Shown: positions 32,444-44,900, numbered from the stretch's first letter. The stretch: 54,585 nucleotides of DNA from Fragilariopsis cylindrus CCMP1102 (GCA_900095095.1 FMBT01000120.1:1-54585), one strand, 5' to 3'. Notes: generated by a model not told the origin, from the sequence alone. Translations and numbers: made by a program.

Positions 32444-33640
32444 TTATGTCACCTTTTTCGAGGGATTGACATCCGTTCGTCTCTTTTGATCAAAAGTTAA
32501 TAGTCGTTTGACGGACGTGAGATACTTTCTTTGGAATTCACTATTCATGACATGCGCAACATTCGACGATTCGATTTTAGCTCGTCCACTACGAGCATGA
32601 ATACCGACCATCGTAACCCCAATAGGCCATGCGGCTCTTCCGATCGCCATATCAATATAAGAATCATGAGCCTGAACAAATTCACCTTCTTTAGCAAAGT
32701 TGACAATTTTCAATAAATGAAATTGCAATCCATCCTCTAACTTTCGACTCTTCAAGAGTTTGAATAGGGGTCGGATGTAATCTTTACATTGTTTTAGTGT
32801 CTTCGATTCATGCCTACCAGCCACAGATCTCGTGATAGATTCTGGTCTATTTGTCAATTCACGTTCCCATTCCTTCAATAGAAATTTCAGATATTTATAT
32901 ATAACTTTTGGATGATCGGATGGGTCTTCTTCCTTTTCTACTTCTGTATTATCCTCGCTTTGATCTTTCTTATTCTTGGCTGCTTCGTTACGGGCCTTAT
33001 CGGCCGATATCTCCTCAATACCAAACTGCTGTTGATTTTGAGTGTTAGACTTGTCCCTATCTAAGAATGGGTTACGAATACGATGTTCTTGCCCTAGCCG
33101 AAATTCTTCGAGTTCTGATAGACCCTCTAAGGTTTTAGATTGCTGTTCGAGTGCCTTCTTCAATCGTTCTAGTCGCATCGTATTGCCTTCTCCAAAATAC
33201 CGAATGACAAGACCCATTTGCCGAAGTTTCCGCGTAATAGATATAGGAGAATTTTCCGAATTTTCGTCTAATGAAATAGAAGTTGAGGTAGAAGACGAAG
33301 TATCTTTCTGCGAGTCACTGTTCGATTCAATTTTGTTCTTCTTGTTAGAGTTCGTTTGTACTTCGTCAGATGTCTTATTTTGATCCAATTTCTTAGACGA
33401 CGATGATGACGACGATATGGACATAGTTGGATCGTTCTTTAGCTTATCCCGCTTTCTCTGTTTTTTCCATCGTTTTCTGTCTTTCTCTTCTTGTTCTTTC
33501 TCCTCAATCCGACGAAGATCACTCACCTTAAGGTACTTGCGTTTTGTATTTCCGTCACCGCTACTGCTTGCACCCGCCTCTTCCTTTGCTTTGGCGAGCG
33601 TCTGCTTTTTGCGTTCTAATTCTCTTCTAAGAAGGTCCAT
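32444..33640 (-). CDS. PRPF18: Pre-mRNA splicing factor PRP18
   Basis: Intact 398-residue frame. N-terminal helix MDLLRRELERKKQTLAKAKE, a Lys/Arg/Glu-rich region, a Ser/Asn-rich linker, then the SFM motif (ISITRKLRQMGLVIRYFGE). The C-terminal PRP18 domain (about residues 225-390) has IYKYLKFLLKEWERELTNRP, FKLLKSRKLEDGLQFHLLKI, DSYIDMAIGRAAWPIGVTMV, GIHARSGRAKI and FQRKYLTSVKRLLTFDQKR. The loop IGVTMVGIHARSGR is the family signature. PRP18 acts with Slu7 in the second catalytic step of splicing, linked to U5 snRNP. Slightly longer than animal homologues because of the linker. Confidence 0.96.
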   Translation of the reverse strand: MDLLRRELERKKQTLAKAKEEAGASSSGDGNTKRKYLKVSDLRRIEEKEQEEKDRKRWKKQRKRDKLKNDPTMSISSSSSSSKKLDQNKTSDEVQTNSNKKNKIESNSDSQKDTSSSTSTSISLDENSENSPISITRKLRQMGLVIRYFGEGNTMRLERLKKALEQQSKTLEGLSELEEFRLGQEHRIRNPFLDRDKSNTQNQQQFGIEEISADKARNEAAKNKKDQSEDNTEVEKEEDPSDHPKVIYKYLKFLLKEWERELTNRPESITRSVAGRHESKTLKQCKDYIRPLFKLLKSRKLEDGLQFHLLKIVNFAKEGEFVQAHDSYIDMAIGRAAWPIGVTMVGIHARSGRAKIESSNVAHVMNSEFQRKYLTSVKRLLTFDQKRRTDVNPSKKVT

Positions 33641-34864
33641 GATATCAGGAACACTCTACTTGTATGTCTATTATTTAATCCGCAAGGAAAGACGGGTGTG
33701 TTATTGGTGTAGTTCAGTGCAAAAGTTGTTTTGTGTTCTCAATCATGTTGTCATAGAATCATCATTTTCATCGTGTTGTTTGATGAGAGAGGGAAGTTAG
33801 TTACTAAAAGAGCATGGTTGATTAAGAAGGGGAAAATGCTAAACGAGGAAAGTTGGGATCGTTATTGAACAAGCACTCCTCCCCGCCCGTATCCCCCAAA
33901 TCAATAAAATTGGCTACTACTAGTTCAAACTCTTTGTGTATCATTTGAGTGCTTTACTACTTAGGAAAGACTAAGCACACCATAATGAGCAACAATGCAC
34001 TCTTCAATTATCAGTGTGACACTATGTGAGAAACTATATTTTGCATCCTATACGTACAGTAGTGATATAGTCTCCTATTCACTTTGTGAGAAGAAGTGTG
34101 TGTGTGTGTGTGTGTGCTATGATGTGTGCTATATGATGTAGGCTGTAGTAGTAATATAATTTATTCAACCAATGTGGTAAAATGTTAAGTTCTTTTTCCA
34201 TTGGTCAGTTCCAGTTTGTTAATGCTAGTGCACTGTACCAGTGGTTGACATGATGTCATCGGAAGAATGTGATTTCATACCAACAAACTGACCATTCTCC
34301 GCAATAAAGCATGGTGTTAGAGCTCTTAGTATGAGTGGTCCTAGTCTATCCTTTGCTTTGTATGTCAACACTGATAGTAAATTTCCTCTGTGCATGGCAT
34401 GGTGTGACTAATTCTACTTCATTCATCAGAGAAATACAGGTGAAATTAATATAGTATCGTATTTTAGAATATAAACTTCCGGAATTATTCCGTACTTTGA
34501 TTTAATTTTTAAGCTTGGAGCATGTTCGGAAGAAAACAATCGCGTCGTGTTGAACGGAGTGTAAAGAGGTTAGAAATGTAATTACGACACGCTAAAACGT
34601 TACACGATGGTACACAAGTTCTGTGCTCATATTGAGCACACATCTTTTGCTTAGGATATTTCGGAAGTACCAGTCGTCCACATTACTTCTTTTATTTATC
34701 ATTCAAACGCGATGAGAACGAAACATACTGTTCTAGTACATCTCGTCTTGTATGGATTAAAGAAAGTAAGAGGTTTGACTAATAACAACATACATTAGCA
34801 ACTCTTGCTCTCCCCAATAAATGATCAGAGGACGGGACAACACTACTAGTACAGCGTATCGGGT
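33641..34864. other. Spacer, no gene seen
   Basis: Between divergent genes (PRP18 minus, next gene plus). It holds a GT microsatellite at about 34097-34115. No coding signal. Confidence 0.4.
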
Positions 34865-36101
34865 ATGTCACCTAATACAGCCAACCCAGATCTTGTTTTT
34901 GTAGAAAACAATATGATGCATTCCAAATCTGAACAACAATTTGTCCGCCATAGTTGTGCACCTAATCGTATAATTATCGATGAGGACGACTTTGACCTCG
35001 ACATCAATGATGACGTTGTCGACAACATTGACGCTGATTATAGTGACGGCGGAAGTAGTTATAAGATTAGAAGCCGTCGCATAGATAACAGCAATAACAA
35101 CATCAACAGCATAACAGCAATAACAATAACAATAACGTTCACATCCACAATAACAATAGCTATAAAAAACCTCAACGGTGTATGTCGTTGCCAGCAGATT
35201 TACACAAAATAGCTACACGTACTGTGTCGATTATGATAACAAGGACAATCGATGAAAGCTTACATAGTACGTATGGTTCAGACGAAGAAGGGCCAACAGG
35301 ACGTAGGAGGAGGAGTAAAGATCGTCTTTCGTTACAATTTGACAAAATTAAAATACGAGAGTATTCAAGAACAGTAGGAGACAACCCATCGTGTAGTTCC
35401 GGACCACCAATAAGGTAAGATTAATAATAGTAATTGATTACTGTGCGTGCATTCGTTCGTTCGGTTATTTGCTTGGAATTCCTTCTATTTTCTTAATCTT
35501 TTTTTCATACAATGTCAATCACTCCACTCTTGCTTTGAAAATTGAATCGAATTCCATTATAATTTCCAGTATATCATGGGAATATAATATTTTGGCAGAA
35601 ATGAACCTAGACGATTATGAAAATCATAGACCACCTAGAAGAGTAAGGAATGAAATGGTCTTACCCGAGCCGTTCGACATGAGATATTACGTCAGGAATG
35701 GGGTGCAAGCAACAAAGAGATTGCAGAAGCAGTTCGTATGAATGTTAAGGTTAAAAATCAAAGAAAGACAACTGTTAATAATCTAGATAATAAAGCAGCT
35801 CAATTGGAAGAAGTAATAATAAGTGCTAGCAGAAAGTTGAGAAGAATTGTTACATTTAAAAATCTATAAATCAACAAGTAAAAGACCTGGAAGAACAACT
35901 CGATTTAACAAATCGTAGACGATCCAAGTTGCTATATTTGGAGCAGCATAACAAATCTCAACATACGAATAGAGAAAGCAGCGCTGACACGGCTCCAATA
36001 GAAAACGGATTTCGGATGATTTCAACGATGCGACGAATGATCCCGCCGTACATGTACCACGACTACAAGAAGGTTCTAGTAGTAACGGGAACAGTTCATA
36101 A
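34865..36101 (+). CDS. Diatom GDNPSC/GPP-family protein, paralogue A
   Basis: Exon 1 34865-35414, exon 2 from 35570 (GTAAGA/TCCAG, 155-nt intron in phase 2). Frames must be joined at four places with one added base each: 35099-35100, 35695-35696, 35858-35862 and 36014-36015. The reading is then 361 codons to the TAA at 36099. Order: acidic start, Asn/His-rich stretch, the family core FDKIKIREYSRTVGDNPSC then SSGPPIS and ISWEYN, a variable segment, WGASNKEIAEAVRMNVKVK then NQRKTTVNNLD, a predicted coiled coil ending VKDLEEQLDLTNRRRSKLL, and a Ser/Asn tail. I recall this core as widespread in diatoms with no known function. The last join is the least certain; without it the frame ends at 36138. 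Confidence 0.6.
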
Positions 36102-36589
36102 CATAAAGGTTCTCTCTCTCTCTCTCTCTCTTCATTAGGTGGGATTTTCCAGGAATATGTATGTATATATAATACATACAAGCATTCTACATATCCTGCA
36201 ATGCATGCATACACGCATATTGCGTCAAACTGGAGAATATCTTAGAATGGATAGGCTTTTTTGTTTCGATCCTCAAGCCAATTTTAATTTTTCACCAAAC
36301 TAAGATCATTCTAATAACTACATACATGAGTAAATATTCTGACAAAATTTTAAAATTTACCAATTAAATACGACTATATTGTCTGAGAGTTTATTTCAAT
36401 TAATTTATAAGGTAGAAGGATACAGTAGGCCTTGTTATTTTTATTTACTTTTAGATTATAAGTAGAACAGGAGAGGAAAGATGACATTTAAAATATATAC
36501 ATATAATTTGTTCTTCTAACTGGATCAGAAAACCAACATTGCAGTATCATATATTGATCATACTTGTCTACTTCTTAATTGAGATGCAA

Positions 36590-37028
36590 AATAATTTGAG
36601 GAGGAACTGGAGTATGATAAATATGTATACAAATAATCAAGGTGCAACAAAAAGGAGCTGTTGTTGTCCACAGCTGAAGAAAATTGCAATAACAAGAATC
36701 AAGCAAGAGAACATCTTAGAACATGATTTGGATAGTGTTTTTTCTGAAGATGACATCAGACAGGATTGTAAAGAAGAGTTACATAAGTATAAGAAATGTG
36801 TTCCAAAAGTTTCAATGAAAGGCAAGTTTCCCCATGCCATTGCTTGGTGGAAGAAATATGAGAAGCATTTTCCACATCTAGATGCATTAGCCCACAAATA
36901 TCTATCTATTCAAGCTACACCTGCGCTGTGCTTCGAAGTAGAGAATTTTTGGTCTAGCTGGTAGAATAATTGAGGATGGATGTACAAGATTTGATCCTCA
37001 CACGGCTGGAAAATTACTATGTAGCTAG
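36590..37028 (+). mobile_element. hAT transposase relic (C-terminal dimerisation domain)
   Basis: A frame ending at 36964 reads KYKKCVPKVSMKGKFPHAIA then WWKKYEKHFPHLDALAHKYL and SIQATPALC, a clear match to the hAT C-terminal dimerisation region (pattern WW-x-x-x-x-x-x-FP-x-L-x-x-LA-x-x-x-L-x-I-x-AT). The expected continuation is in another frame: RIFGLAGRIIEDGCTRFDPH then TAGKLLCS up to 37028. The catalytic parts and both ends are missing, and no terminal inverted repeats or 8-bp duplications were found. It is therefore a dead fragment. Confidence 0.8.
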
Positions 37029-38116
37029 TGATTAATTATGGATGGTACGATATACTGTAAATTGGAGAGTATAATTTTTTTAATTAACTACTACATCTAT
37101 AATTTATATCTTATACGTGCATTTGTCAGTGAGAGTCACGCTCATTTATGAACTCATTAGCAACAGATTACTACAAAAAAGCTATAAAATTCCCCCCAAT
37201 ATTTGAAGGGAGTGGCCAAATGCCGTGGTGGCGTTGGGCAGTCTCCACTAAAAACCCATCAATCATGCTTCAACATGCAAACATCGCTTACATACACTTA
37301 TTGTTTGAAAATATCAGCAGCGATACGGGTATGCAGTGCGATGCCAGAGGCAATTATAATGAAAGTGTACTAGTTGCAGGGCCTTCCGGCACTGTAAATA
37401 TTGTGGGAGTTGGTTGAAGTCTAATAATTTGTTCTTTTGAAAAACGGGTATGCTCAGCGTGGAGCATACCTGCTTCCCTAAAAGTGGGTAGGGACACCCG
37501 CTTTACTAACCTGCTTTGTAAAAAAGCAGGTACCCATACCCGCTTTGTAAACCCACTTTGTACAAAAGCGGGTATGCTCCACGCTGTAAACACTGTAATA
37601 GAATAATTTTCATACCCGCTTCCCTAAAAAGCGGGTAGGGATAACCGCTTTGCTTACCCACTTCGTAAAAAAGCAGGTATTGGGTAACCGCTTTTGCAAA
37701 AATTAACATAATTATTTAGTTTCTACGAAACCCCCAAAATTTATTAGTGCCGCAAGGCCCCAGTACAATACTTAGTATTGTATCTGGAACGTGAACCCAG
37801 AGAAGGAGGGAGGCAAACAACTCCCCCCACTCCCCCAACGTCAACATACCAGTAGCAACAATAGAACATAGTCTTCAGAAGCCTACATAACGAATACGAC
37901 ATCTCAACGGAGTAATTATAATAAAAAAGTGATACCTTGAAATGTCATATCAACAAGAGGGCTCTTATCCACGATATACGAGTCTTTGTTTTGTCATGAA
38001 GAAACGCTGAGTCAAACACTAAACATCAAATCGTTTATTATCAAGACTAGCAGCGTCTTCGGCAATCCACAACCGGCCTCTCTCGCTCTCTCTAATATAC
38101 GTTACTATTTTTGACA
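37029..38116. other. Spacer with hairpin-forming repeat cluster
   Basis: Between the hAT relic and paralogue B. An 89-codon frame at 37148-37417 has no recognisable motif. The repeat cluster at 37441-37700 is listed separately. Confidence 0.4.
37441..37700. repeat. Cluster of inverted TACCCGCTTT / AAAGCGGGTA repeats
   Basis: At least ten variants of TACCCGCTT or its complement AAGCGGGTA occur in 260 bp. Nested within are perfect 15-bp arms, AGCGTGGAGCATACC at 37456-37470 and its reverse complement at 37569-37583. The block can fold into several alternative stem-loops. Confidence 0.8.
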
Positions 38117-40248
38117 ATGGTTTGGAAGATAAACAAACACAGAAAGTCAGGTGACAAGCGGGATATCAGCATTAAACAAGCGCAAAAAGCAGTATTTGAG
38201 AGTCAACCAAAAATAAAAAGTTGCCTGAAGAAAACGAAAGATTACTCCGAGCACAAACAACCGTCACAGGATTTTTCTCCGTTTCAGAATGATGATTCCA
38301 TCGGCAGCAGAGTACAACGAGACCAGAGCAGTAAGTCTGGTGGGAGTAGATCGCGGAGCGCTAAATCTGGTGGGTCTAAAAGATTTAGTGATAGATCGGT
38401 AGAAAGTTTAGGATCTGGAAACTCTTCCTCGGTTCATAGTAAGCAAATAGCTCTGGTTGAGCAACATTCTGAAAGCTCTAGAAGTAGGGACCAAGAGTCG
38501 CGAAAGTCAGAAAATGCCCAATCCATTCAAACGATAAGCAGTGAACATTCAACAGCGTCGAGAAGTCTATCAGAGGTGAAGAAGAAGAAGAATGTTCGTT
38601 TCAACGTGATTTATTTTCGTGATTATGAAAGGATGATAGGCGACAATCCGAGTTGTACAACAGGACCGCCTGTTGGGTAAGTACCATGATGATTCGTTTT
38701 GCTTCGTAAATAGATAAATAATTTGGTGCTGAGTATGAAATGCAGAAAAAAAACATTATTCTACCGTATGTGCTCATTTAAATCCACACATTGTTTGATA
38801 ATGAATGATATAGCATCGGGTGGTCCTATGGAAAAACGCGTGTGATTGATGTCAACAGTTATGAGGCGGCAAGATCCTATAGAAAGTCTCCATCACATTT
38901 GATTCTTTCAAGAGAAGAAAGGGAGGCGCTGCTGTTAAACTGGGGGGCCTCGTTTCACGATATAATTGAGGCTGTTCGAAGCAATTTGAAAATTAAAGTG
39001 AGTACAGATACTACAATGTTTATTAATGGATTCTGGAATTAATGTGTTCGTTGACGCATGGTCTCGATGATACTGTACCCCTAATATCTTCACTCATTTT
39101 TAATTCAGAATCAAAGAAGACAGACGGTAACAAATCTTGGGAAGGTTGAACGTATAGAGGAAGCTTTTGAGAGTGCTACACGAAAACTAAAAAGCGCGTT
39201 GATGCTTCGACGCAGTACGGGGAATAAAGTGAAACGGCTACAGGAGCAGGCAAATCTAGCTCAAAGTGCGCTCACATCTTTGAAAATTGCAGAAGATAGG
39301 GCATTGAGTGAAATGCGAGGAGCACGTCGTGTTCCAATCCAAGAAGCGCCTAAAAATAATGAAGACTTTGGAATATCGTCGTCATCAACCGAAGATGCAG
39401 AAAGCCGTAGGTCGCATTTGATTCTGCCCGAAAAAGAAGACCAAGCATGTTCGTCTAAAGGGGGCAACAATAGCACAACACAATCAGAGCTTGAAATTGA
39501 AAGGTTCTATCGAGAATTGGAGCTTGAAATGTTTGGCGACGACGAAGAACTATACGAACTACCTTCTATGGTTGGACAAATGTTAGAAGTTCCCGCGATT
39601 AATATTCTCAATAATGATGTCAGCGTTCTGAGACTGGATAATGCTGCTGCTGATTCGAATGAGTCTTACCAAGATTACAAAGATGATTTTGATGATGCCC
39701 TCCTTGAACGGGAACGAAATCGATCGATGATAAGTCAGTCGTTACTACAAGATGCAGAAAGCGATAATTCCAAAAACAGAAACTATGTCTCGTCTAGATA
39801 CCAACACTATGAAGGAAGGAGACCAAGTTACTCAGCGGACTCTCGAGGGCAAAACCCCAGAATGACACGAGTGAATGAATCATCGAAATATCAGGAATCA
39901 CATACTAACCATCAACAAACAATACCTTTGCACGCAGGAATGACTATGTTTGAAGACTGCGCGCTTCTTGGCGGTCAAAATGGTATGTCAGCATATCGCG
40001 AGAAGAAGAAGAAACGACTCTCTTCCCATGGTAGAGATCCGAATGCTGGACCAACAGTTCAATATATACCTCCACCGTCACATCTACCTCCATCACACTG
40101 GATGGAGGATTCAGATCAGTCTCTTGTTCCTTCTAGAGGTCACGACACAATAACAATTTGTGAGGACAATTTTGGAGGTAAGAATCAAAATGGGAATCGA
40201 GATTATTACTCCTACAACAATGTAACATTTGCTTCGAATTATTATTGA
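38117..40248 (+). CDS. Diatom GDNPSC/GPP-family protein, paralogue B
   Basis: Intact three-exon gene: 38117-38676, 38814-38997 and 39109-40248, with GTAAGT/ATAG and GTGAGT/TTCAG introns, 627 residues. Basic Ser-rich start, then the family core VRFNVIYFRDYERMIGDNPS, CTTGPPVGIGW and SYGKTRVIDV, then HLILSREEREALLLNWGASF and HDIIEAVRSNLKIK. A coiled-coil-prone segment follows with KVKRLQEQANLAQSALTSLK. The remainder is disordered and Ser/Tyr-rich. Intron 1 sits at the same phase-2 site inside GPP-V/I-x-x-W as in paralogue A; intron 2 is absent from A. With no frame breaks it is the best model for the pair. Function unknown. Confidence 0.8.
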
Positions 40249-41929
40249 TCATTTCATCGCTTTGAAGAAGTCAATATGCTTTTGGAAAAAAACTACCTCA
40301 AAATAGTACTGTGTGAATGGGGTCATACAAAAGATGCTCTCAAAAGCTCTCCACTACAATATGCAATTTCATAATAGCTTTGCTGCAGGTGGAAAATTGT
40401 GCTACCATTGATGACTTCGTTTACATGTATGTACATGCCAATGGACTAATCACATACAACGTCAATCAGCTAGCTACCTTGACGAAGGTTATTCGTACAG
40501 ATGACATCATCAAACGTCAGAATTGAATCATTTCGTGCACTGGAATAAGCTAAGGTACATGATGCGATATTTTTGTAACATTTTTAATTTTTGAAGAAGT
40601 GTAAGAAACACATCCAATTATTCTGTCAAAAGAGTATCTATAGTCGTAGTGAAATATGATTCCTACTAGATGCAACAGTCAAGAAATAATTTAATAGAGT
40701 TTGTTAAAAACTATATGTATACTCTTATATAAGTACCAAAAGTTGGATAGCTGTGATTGTGCTTGAATGAGGTAGAAATAAAATCATGTAGGATATTACA
40801 ATAGGATCGAGAAGAGAAACGATGTTTCTTCTTTTCTTCATCCATCTTGAAGAATCTAGGATGGTGGAGCCCAAAATAGCAGCATATTGTAGAACAAAAG
40901 ATCCTCAGATCTACCCCTAGTTGAGAATATGTATCCGCATTATATTCCTTGAGCGATGGAACATATTGGAGTACCAACACAGTATCATTGTCATCTATGT
41001 CAAGGCTGTGTATATTGTACTGGTTGGACACTTACTCTCATCATACTACATACAGAATGCATGTTATGTATCACAATAATTGTCAAAGTAGTAGGAAAAG
41101 GAGCCAAGCAGTGGCAGGAATGTCACAAACTGGCAGATAGAACTCTACCACAAGCCTTCAACCTTTGCTACTCAATTGTAATTCTGGTATCATTTCTGCT
41201 CTAAAGATAATCAACTATGATAACACTTTGACTACTGAAAGAACTAACAACTAATAACAACATGGATTTGCATTTCTTTGCTATTCAAACAATTCCAACC
41301 AATCTGCCACTAAGAGATTCAATCACATGCCGTGTTTTAATGACCTACATATTTGAAACAGCTATTGACCTATATTTTTAGAAATTGCATTCTACTTTAG
41401 ACTCAGTTGTATGAAGTAGTATAGCAACTATCTTCTACAGTAGTTAGTACCACAGTAGTCATTTATTTACTGTAGTGTTATTTAGCGTATGTCGTCGCGC
41501 GCATATTCTTGCTATTTCCATTTGTTTTCCCGCGCAACTGTACTACATTTTTGTAGTACAGTAGCATAAGCACGGTACGCCGTACAATCTCCATGCGAGA
41601 AAAGACTAATAAATCGAGATTTCAATATTAACTCAATCAACAACGCATAACACTACCGCTTCGGTAATCTTCAGTCTCTGGGATTAATGTTATCCCTTGA
41701 CAAACTCATAGTTTCAAATCTTACATCGCGATAGACTTAAATTACTACTTTTTCTATTCACTTATTCACTAAATAGCTCATACACATTCTTCATTTTTGG
41801 GTGGATTGAAAACGACCATTCCTCATAGGCATAGCCTGGTTGGAAAGTAAGAACATTATCGCACAGGATTGCAAACAGGAATTGAACTTTTATCACTTCA
41901 AAAAAAAAAAAAAAAAAAAAAAATTGAAG
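40249..41929. other. Spacer upstream of HECT ligase gene
   Basis: 1.7 kb with short frames on both strands but no recognisable protein. AT-rich, ending in the poly-A tract just before the next start codon. Confidence 0.45.
41900..41923. repeat. 24-bp poly-A tract immediately upstream of a start codon
   Basis: An uninterrupted run of 24 A ends 6 bp before the ATG at 41930. Probably in the 5' UTR. Its exact length is uncertain if the assembly under-calls homopolymers. Confidence 0.85.
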
Positions 41930-44900
41930 ATGGCGCCAGTCTTTGCGGCGATTGGAATTACGCCACAGATTATCGACGATGAAAGACTCAAAACAATAAG
42001 AAGCTCTCTGGAGGCAATATTTCTGAAAGGACCATTGGATTATGCGAATTGTGCTTCAATAGAGGAAATTACCATGCCGCTCGATATCGAACGCATTGTG
42101 ACGCTGTTAGAACCCTGCCAATCGTGGACGTTTGAGGAACAGGTAATTATTATTCTATTGTTTTCCCTCTTTATATATATTGAATACTTCAGACAATCTA
42201 ATCTAACCTTGTCAACACCATCTTCTTCTTTTCGCAGGTCGATCTTCAAGAATGGGTTGAGGTTTTGAACAGAATTGACGCTTCTTTGTCGTATTACATT
42301 CAGAAATATCCTTCTCTATTACTGATTGGTCCCGTTGAACGGAGAAAGTCAAAGGATGCATCAAAGGCTCTGGAACAACCTGTATCCAAACCAGCAAGAT
42401 CACTCGAGGACGTCAACAGTGTACCTGATACTGTTCGAAAGAATATTGTTATTATATTGAAATTCTTGTCGGGTTTACTTGCAAACTCATCCAATAAAAC
42501 AATCTTTAATTCTGTTGAAGAGCTGGTCGATCTTTTAGCGGCTGCAGATGACAATATTTCATCCGCATCTTTAGAAACATTATGTGCTTTAGCTACTCCT
42601 CCATCTTTGCACAAACAACAGGTTCCGGAGATTCAGCAGCATTGTTCTGCCTTGCACCAATCAAAATCTGCCTCACATAAACGACTTACAGCGCTGGCTA
42701 GGGGATGGGGTACTCGTGGATCGGGTTTAGGGTTATATACGTGTGCCGTGGCCGACGACTCTTCATTCGGCCAAGGTACACTTCCACAGCAGGCAGGAGA
42801 ACTAAATTTTAACTTTTTCAAAACTCAAACAACATCCGAAGAAAATAAGACCGGGGACGACGAGGAAATGGAAATTGACGATTCTTCTTTATTGGTTCGT
42901 ATAAACCTATCAGCTAACAATTTTGTAGAAGATTCCTCCGAGGTGGCGGTCGACGCGATGACGGCAATGAAGACCAGTGACGAAAGTGATGATTCTACAG
43001 GGAGTAAACAGAAACGGAGAAAAGTTGCTTTGACTGGAAAAGGGGAGAAAAGAGTTCGATCTACTGCTGACCTATTCTTCGATTGTCTTCAACAGGTTGG
43101 TGGATCGGAAAAATCCCTGCAGATCGACTATTTCCATTGCTAGCGGATATTCGTCTCACAAGATCATTCTACTGTCAGGCAACAAGAGTTGGTGCAATTG
43201 AACGAAGACTTCAAGCTCTCATTACTATTCTTCACGCACATCCGTCTCAAGAGATTATGGCTGGATACTTTCAAGCACAACCAGAACTTTGTGTCGAGTT
43301 GGTAGATCTACTTCGTCCAACTGTTTCATCTGGAGCGGTATCAGCAGCTTCGTCATCACCGACATCTGTTAACCACCCTGCACTCAATCAAGATAGTATT
43401 GCAGCTCTTGCAAATTCTCCGATTGTTCCGTACCAAGTTCGGGAATTAGCTCTTCAATCATTGACAGCATTGGCTGCTCGTCGAGATGGTAGTAACGGGG
43501 CCCTAGCAGGATTCGCACGACATTCAAATATTCTATCAGAACTCGGAGTCGGTAAGGGACAGTATCTAGGTCTTCTTCCAACTTTAATTAGGTACTCGCT
43601 TGCTTCTTTAGGATCTCTGGTTTCCACCTCTCCTAGCCCTGATGAAAATAAATCAAACGAGATCTTTGGTGGTTCCATACCATCAGACAAAGGAACAGTA
43701 GAAGATGATATATGTACCGATATCGGTTTGGCATTCATAGAGGCAACTTCAGCCCCAGCTCTGCCAAGGTTTCAACAACTGGAAAAGGCACTTCTTTTTA
43801 TTGACTCTGTACTTACACTAACATCAGCGATTGTGTCAACGCCTTCGGGGACATCATCTCTCACTGAATGTGGCTTAGTACCTGCATTGTTGAATACTGT
43901 ATCCATTCACTCCGATGAATCTATGGGGAATATCATGCCAGAGTCGTCTTCTACATTTGAAGTCTTGCGAATACAATCGCTTCTTAGATTTATAATAGCT
44001 CAGGCGGTACAAATACTAGAGGGCGCCATTGTCACTCACAACAATGCATTATCTGCATTTCACAATCTGCAGGGAGTGGAGGTTCTTACCACTCGTCTCT
44101 CGAAGGAGATATTGAGTGTACGTGACAAGAGAATTAACGCTGAATCAAATCACGAGTGTTCACCTATGGATATAGACAATACAGATACAAATAGAATGGA
44201 GTTGGATTCTTCTTCGTCTATTTCTTCTGATGTTGGACCACGGGCATCGCAAAGAGTGCTGCTGTTTGGTATTGTGACATGTTTGACAGTGGTTTTCCAT
44301 CAAGAATCCACATCTTCGTCTGTCTCAGTACCATCTGGTACGGCAGAAATACAGAAACCCGAGTTAACGGAGGCATTGATTGAGATCCTAGATAATGTCG
44401 ACTTGTATGGTGGGCACCTCGCCTCACTCATTTCGACACTTTTGTCAGATGTAATGAATAGCGACCCTCATGTGGTACGTTACGTCCACGAGAGTGGCCT
44501 AGCGCGTTCGTTCTTGAAGATGCTCGATTTTGGACCTTCAGTTGAACCCATTCCTCCACCAGTACCCGAATTGATTATGTCCATTCCTACCGTCCTGGCT
44601 GCACTAGCTTTGACGGAAGATGGCGCAAAGAAAATTAAAGGAAACAATCCCTTCCCTGGACTGCTCAAAATCTTTTATCATCCGAAATATGCTATGCCTA
44701 GGAGTCGGTGCTTACTGAATGAAATGACCTCAATAGTTGGAACTGGTCTTGATGAAATTATGCGTCATGTTCCAGCTTTGAGTAAACTTATCTGTAAGGC
44801 AATTTCGGAGGCTATGATGGAAGTTGTGTCTTTTGGAGAAGTAGTATCAAAAAAGGAATTAGACCTCCCACCTGCAGTCGAAGGTGCTACACCATTGGAT

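Noticed and set aside
37148..37417. 89-codon frame downstream of the hAT relic
   Set aside because: No recognisable domain and no continuation of the hAT transposase; possibly decayed element DNA.
40711..41204. Overlapping short frames on both strands
   Set aside because: No motif, no splice-consistent extension, and base composition typical of spacer.
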